A stretch of 6,860 bases of DNA from Pseudanabaena sp. CAN_BIN31 (GTDB lineage: Bacteria > Cyanobacteriota > Cyanobacteriia > Pseudanabaenales > Pseudanabaenaceae), in contig JAJAZG010000306.1 of NCBI GenBank assembly GCA_026785865.1, positions 1-6,860 of the forward strand, in the 5' to 3' direction. Below, in pieces: positions 4,116-6,860 of the stretch. Each line of letters starts with the position of its first letter. Position 1 is the stretch's first letter. The notes beneath the pieces are model-generated. The model was not told where the DNA came from. It worked only from the letters and a program-made list of their open reading frames with translations, and did no database searches. Position numbers and translations under genes: made by a program.

Positions 4116-6563
4116 ATGGTATCAACTCCTCTCAAAATGGCTGACACGAACTCCTCAAACACAGCAATTAGTTGCTATGGCCCTGCCCGCTCCACTGTTG
4201 CAGGAAGCCCCCTCAGCGCCGAAGAACTGCGTAAGACCGAGGCATACTGGAGAGCCTGTAACTATCTGGCGATCGGCATGATCTATCTGCGCGAAAATCC
4301 ACTTTTACGCGAACCATTAAAACCAGAGCATATCAAAAACCGTCTGCTCGGACATTGGGGATCAAGTCCAGGTCTGAGCTTTGTCTATATTCATGTCAAT
4401 CGTCTGATTAAAAAATACGATCTGAACACCATCTTTTTGGCAGGACCTGGGCATGGCGCACCAGGAGTTTTAGGTCCTGTTTATCTGGAAGGAACCTATT
4501 CTGAGATTTATCACGATGTCAGTGAAGATGAAGAAGGCATGAAGCAATTCTTCAAGCAATTTTCTTTTCCTGGTGGCATTGGTAGCCACTGCACACCCGA
4601 AACTCCAGGCTCAATCCATGAAGGTGGTGAACTTGGTTACAGCGTTTCCCATGCCTATGGAACTGTGTTTGATAATCCTGATCTCATCTCAGTGGTGATG
4701 GTTGGTGATGGTGAGTCGGAAACTGGCCCCCTCGCAACCGCATGGCATTCTAACAAGTTTATTAATCCGATTCGTGACGGTGCGGTACTACCGATTCTGC
4801 ATTTAAATGGATACAAGATTAATAACCCGACAGTGTTATCGCGGATTAGTCATGAAGAGCTAGAAAGTCTATTCATCGGCTATGGTTATCAACCTTATTT
4901 TGTCGAAGGTTCTGATCATGAGTCGATGCATCAGGCGATCGCTGCCACCCTTGAGCATTGCATTAACGAAATTAGAAGCATTCAACAGGAATCTCGTAGT
5001 ACAGGTATTCCCACCAGAGCCAAGTTCCCAATGATCGTCTTGCGGACTCCTAAGGGCTGGACTGGCCCTGTAGAAGTAGATGGTCACAAAGTTGAAGGTT
5101 TTTGGAGAGCGCACCAAGTTCCGCTATCGGGTGTGCAAAGCAACCCTGAGCATTTGCAAATGCTTTTGGATTGGATGCAGAGCTATAAACCTGATGAGTT
5201 GTTTGATGCTTCGGGCAAGTTGATTGCTGAATTGAAAGATCTTGCACCCATAGGCGATCGCCGCATGAGTGCCAACCCGATCGCTAACGGCGGTTTAGTG
5301 CGTCGTGGTTTGAGAATGCCAGATTTTCGCGAATATGGCGTGAAAGTCGAGAAGGCAGGGACGAGTGAAGCCGAAAACACCAAGCCTTTAGGTGTATTTT
5401 TGCGCGATGTGATGCGTCAAAACATGGATAACTTCCGTGTGTTTGGACCCGATGAAAATACATCGAATAAACTGCAAGCGATTTACGAAGTCAGTAAAAA
5501 ATTCTGGATTGCTGAATATCTTCCAGAAGATGCTGATGGAGGCGAACTGTCCACCGATGGGCGCGTGATGGAAATCCTTAGCGAACATACCTTAGAGGGT
5601 TGGCTAGAGGGCTATTTGCTAACGGGAAGGCATGGATTCTTTTCTACCTATGAATCCTTTGTTCACGTTATCGACTCGATGATCAACCAGCATTGTAAAT
5701 GGTTGGAAATCAGTAGAGAGATTCCTTGGCGATCGCCGATTGCTTCTCTCAATTTGTTGATTACTTCAACAGTATGGCGGCAAGATCACAACGGTTTTAC
5801 TCACCAAGATCCCGGATTTCTAGATGTGGTGGCGAACAAGAGTGCGGAAGTTACGCGCATCTACTTACCGCCAGATGTGAATAGCTTGTTATCGGTTTCC
5901 GATCACTGTTTGCGTAGTACTGATTATGTGAATGTGATTGTCTGTGACAAGCAATCCCACTTGCAATTCTTGAGTATGGATGAGGCGGTTATACACTGCA
6001 CCAAAGGGTTAGGAATTTGGGATTGGGCAAGTAACGATCAGGGTGCGGAACCTGATGTGGTGATGGTGGGTTGTGGCGATATTCTTACCCAAGAAGCATT
6101 AGCTGCCACGATTCTGCTTTGGGAGTATTTTCCCGAATTGAAGATTCGATTCATTAATGTCGTGGATTTGTTCAAGTTACAACCTGATACTGAGCATCCT
6201 CACGGTTTAAGCGATCGCGATTTTGATTCGCTGTTCACCACTGATAAGCCAATTATTTTTAATTTTCATGGCTATCCTTGGTTGATTCACCGTCTTGCCT
6301 ATCGCCGTAAAAATCACAAAAATCTCCATGTGCGCGGCTACAAAGAAAAGGGCAATATCAACACACCTTTAGAACTTGCGATCAATAATCAAGTTGATCG
6401 CTTTAGCCTCGCGATCGATGTGATTGATCGCGTCCCTAAATTACAAAATATCGGCGCTCATGCAAAGCAAAATCTGCTCGATCAGCAAATCGCATGTCGT
6501 CACTATGCTTACGAGCATGGCATGGATAGACCTGAAATTGTGAACTGGCGCTATCCTCACTAA
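4116..6563 (+). CDS. xfp: Xylulose-5-phosphate/fructose-6-phosphate phosphoketolase
   Basis: The 815-residue protein has the full length of bacterial phosphoketolases (about 790-830). Using thiamine diphosphate and phosphate, it splits xylulose 5-phosphate (and often fructose 6-phosphate) into acetyl phosphate and glyceraldehyde 3-phosphate (or erythrose 4-phosphate). In cyanobacteria this gives a short route from Calvin-cycle sugars to acetyl-CoA. Visible motifs are GHWGSSPGLSF (79-89), AGPGHGAPG (109-117), the family signature EGGELGYS (169-176), the thiamine-binding GDGESETGP (198-206) with the partner Asn in LHLNGYKINNPT (228-239), TPKGWTGP (311-318), and the C-terminal HGYPWLIHRLAYRR (718-731). 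No reading-frame break is seen. There are two possible starts, at 4116 and at the in-frame ATG 4137 (Met8); the conserved part begins near residue 34, so either is compatible. It is transcribed away from sat and is followed after 23 bp by a perfect palindrome, so it is probably monocistronic. Confidence 0.97.
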   Translation: MVSTPLKMADTNSSNTAISCYGPARSTVAGSPLSAEELRKTEAYWRACNYLAIGMIYLRENPLLREPLKPEHIKNRLLGHWGSSPGLSFVYIHVNRLIKKYDLNTIFLAGPGHGAPGVLGPVYLEGTYSEIYHDVSEDEEGMKQFFKQFSFPGGIGSHCTPETPGSIHEGGELGYSVSHAYGTVFDNPDLISVVMVGDGESETGPLATAWHSNKFINPIRDGAVLPILHLNGYKINNPTVLSRISHEELESLFIGYGYQPYFVEGSDHESMHQAIAATLEHCINEIRSIQQESRSTGIPTRAKFPMIVLRTPKGWTGPVEVDGHKVEGFWRAHQVPLSGVQSNPEHLQMLLDWMQSYKPDELFDASGKLIAELKDLAPIGDRRMSANPIANGGLVRRGLRMPDFREYGVKVEKAGTSEAENTKPLGVFLRDVMRQNMDNFRVFGPDENTSNKLQAIYEVSKKFWIAEYLPEDADGGELSTDGRVMEILSEHTLEGWLEGYLLTGRHGFFSTYESFVHVIDSMINQHCKWLEISREIPWRSPIASLNLLITSTVWRQDHNGFTHQDPGFLDVVANKSAEVTRIYLPPDVNSLLSVSDHCLRSTDYVNVIVCDKQSHLQFLSMDEAVIHCTKGLGIWDWASNDQGAEPDVVMVGCGDILTQEALAATILLWEYFPELKIRFINVVDLFKLQPDTEHPHGLSDRDFDSLFTTDKPIIFNFHGYPWLIHRLAYRRKNHKNLHVRGYKEKGNINTPLELAINNQVDRFSLAIDVIDRVPKLQNIGAHAKQNLLDQQIACRHYAYEHGMDRPEIVNWRYPH

Positions 6564-6586
6564 AAAGTTAGGCTCGCAAATCAAAC

Positions 6587-6641
6587 AAAACCGCAAAATC
6601 TCTGACAGACGCGCAGCGTCTGTCAGAGATTTTGCGGTTTT
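6587..6641. terminator. Perfect 26-bp palindrome terminating xfp
   Basis: Arms at 6587-6612 and 6616-6641 are perfectly complementary across all 26 positions, with only GCA as the loop. The outer arm begins AAAACCGCAAAATC and the 3' side ends in TTTT, so it works as an intrinsic terminator for plus-strand xfp and, in mirror form, for any minus-strand transcript arriving from the right. It starts 23 bp after the xfp stop. Its length exceeds what termination needs. Confidence 0.85.
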
Positions 6642-6860
6642 ATTACGTGGAACGATTTGGCAACGCTTACTGGCTTTAGTCGTAACAAGTGTAAAGCAAG
6701 GTGAAATTATTGTGATATCTTGCTTGCAAATAAAGTTTTGTTAAGAAAAATGCAAAACTAACTGCCTTAATAAACTTAACGCACGTATCTGAATTGATTA
6801 CATCGTAAATCATTCAGGTAATTCGAGACATTCTAAACAATTGTTACTAACTTCCCATGG
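6642..6860. promoter_or_regulatory. Non-coding stretch after xfp with three dyads
   Basis: No open frame of note is present on either strand. Inverted repeats seen are AAGCAAG/CTTGCTT (6694-6700, 6719-6725), AGTTTTG/CAAAACT (6734-6740, 6753-6759), and a near-perfect one, CTGAA..TTCAG (6789-6817; 12 pairs with two single-base bulges around ATC). An ATG at 6857-6859 could be the start of a plus-strand gene continuing outside the window. The stretch is probably the upstream control region of that gene. Confidence 0.3.

Noticed and set aside
1555..6563. A linked new operon joining csaB, sat and xfp
   Set aside because: sat is on the opposite strand, hairpins separate all three genes, and their pathways have no evident link.

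Overview
The window reads as cyanobacterial chromosome. The HIP1 octamer GCGATCGC, a hallmark of many cyanobacterial genomes, occurs about 19 times by eye in 6.9 kb, and the proteins (cyanobacterial-type FHA protein, CsaB, Sat, Xfp) fit that group. The AT-leaning intergenic DNA and the overall style suggest a Pseudanabaena-like filamentous cyanobacterium, but that narrower placement is inference.

Layout. (1) Positions 1-318 are a scar: the 3' end of a DDE-type transposase gene runs into the right end of an insertion sequence, followed directly by the C-terminal half of a broken FHA-domain gene. (2) 419-775 is an intact small FHA-domain gene, a tandem paralogue of the broken copy, closed by a long hairpin (794-836). 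(3) 1009-1491 encodes an unrecognised small membrane protein with a very basic cytosolic-looking linker; its leader carries two dyads. (4) 1555-2598 is csaB (polysaccharide pyruvyl transferase), 63 bp downstream on the same strand, so the two may be co-transcribed. (5) A bidirectional terminator (2598-2628) separates csaB from the convergent sat gene (2631-3833, minus strand). (6) A divergent intergenic region (3834-4115) holds the control regions of sat and xfp and, unexpectedly, a long terminator-like hairpin. (7) 4116-6563 is xfp (phosphoketolase), followed by a perfect 26-bp palindrome and about 220 bp of non-coding DNA that probably leads into a gene beyond the window.

Functionally this is a housekeeping neighbourhood: phosphopeptide recognition (FHA), cell-wall polymer pyruvylation that anchors the outer membrane (CsaB), sulfate activation (Sat) and heterofermentative carbon cleavage to acetyl phosphate (Xfp). 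Nothing ties these into one pathway. I do not see a convincing new multi-gene system. The points worth a second look are the IS-broken FHA duplicate, the family of A/T-flanked palindromes (one in a divergent promoter region where no gene ends), a terminator-like hairpin inside csaB, and the HIP1-rich membrane protein gene.
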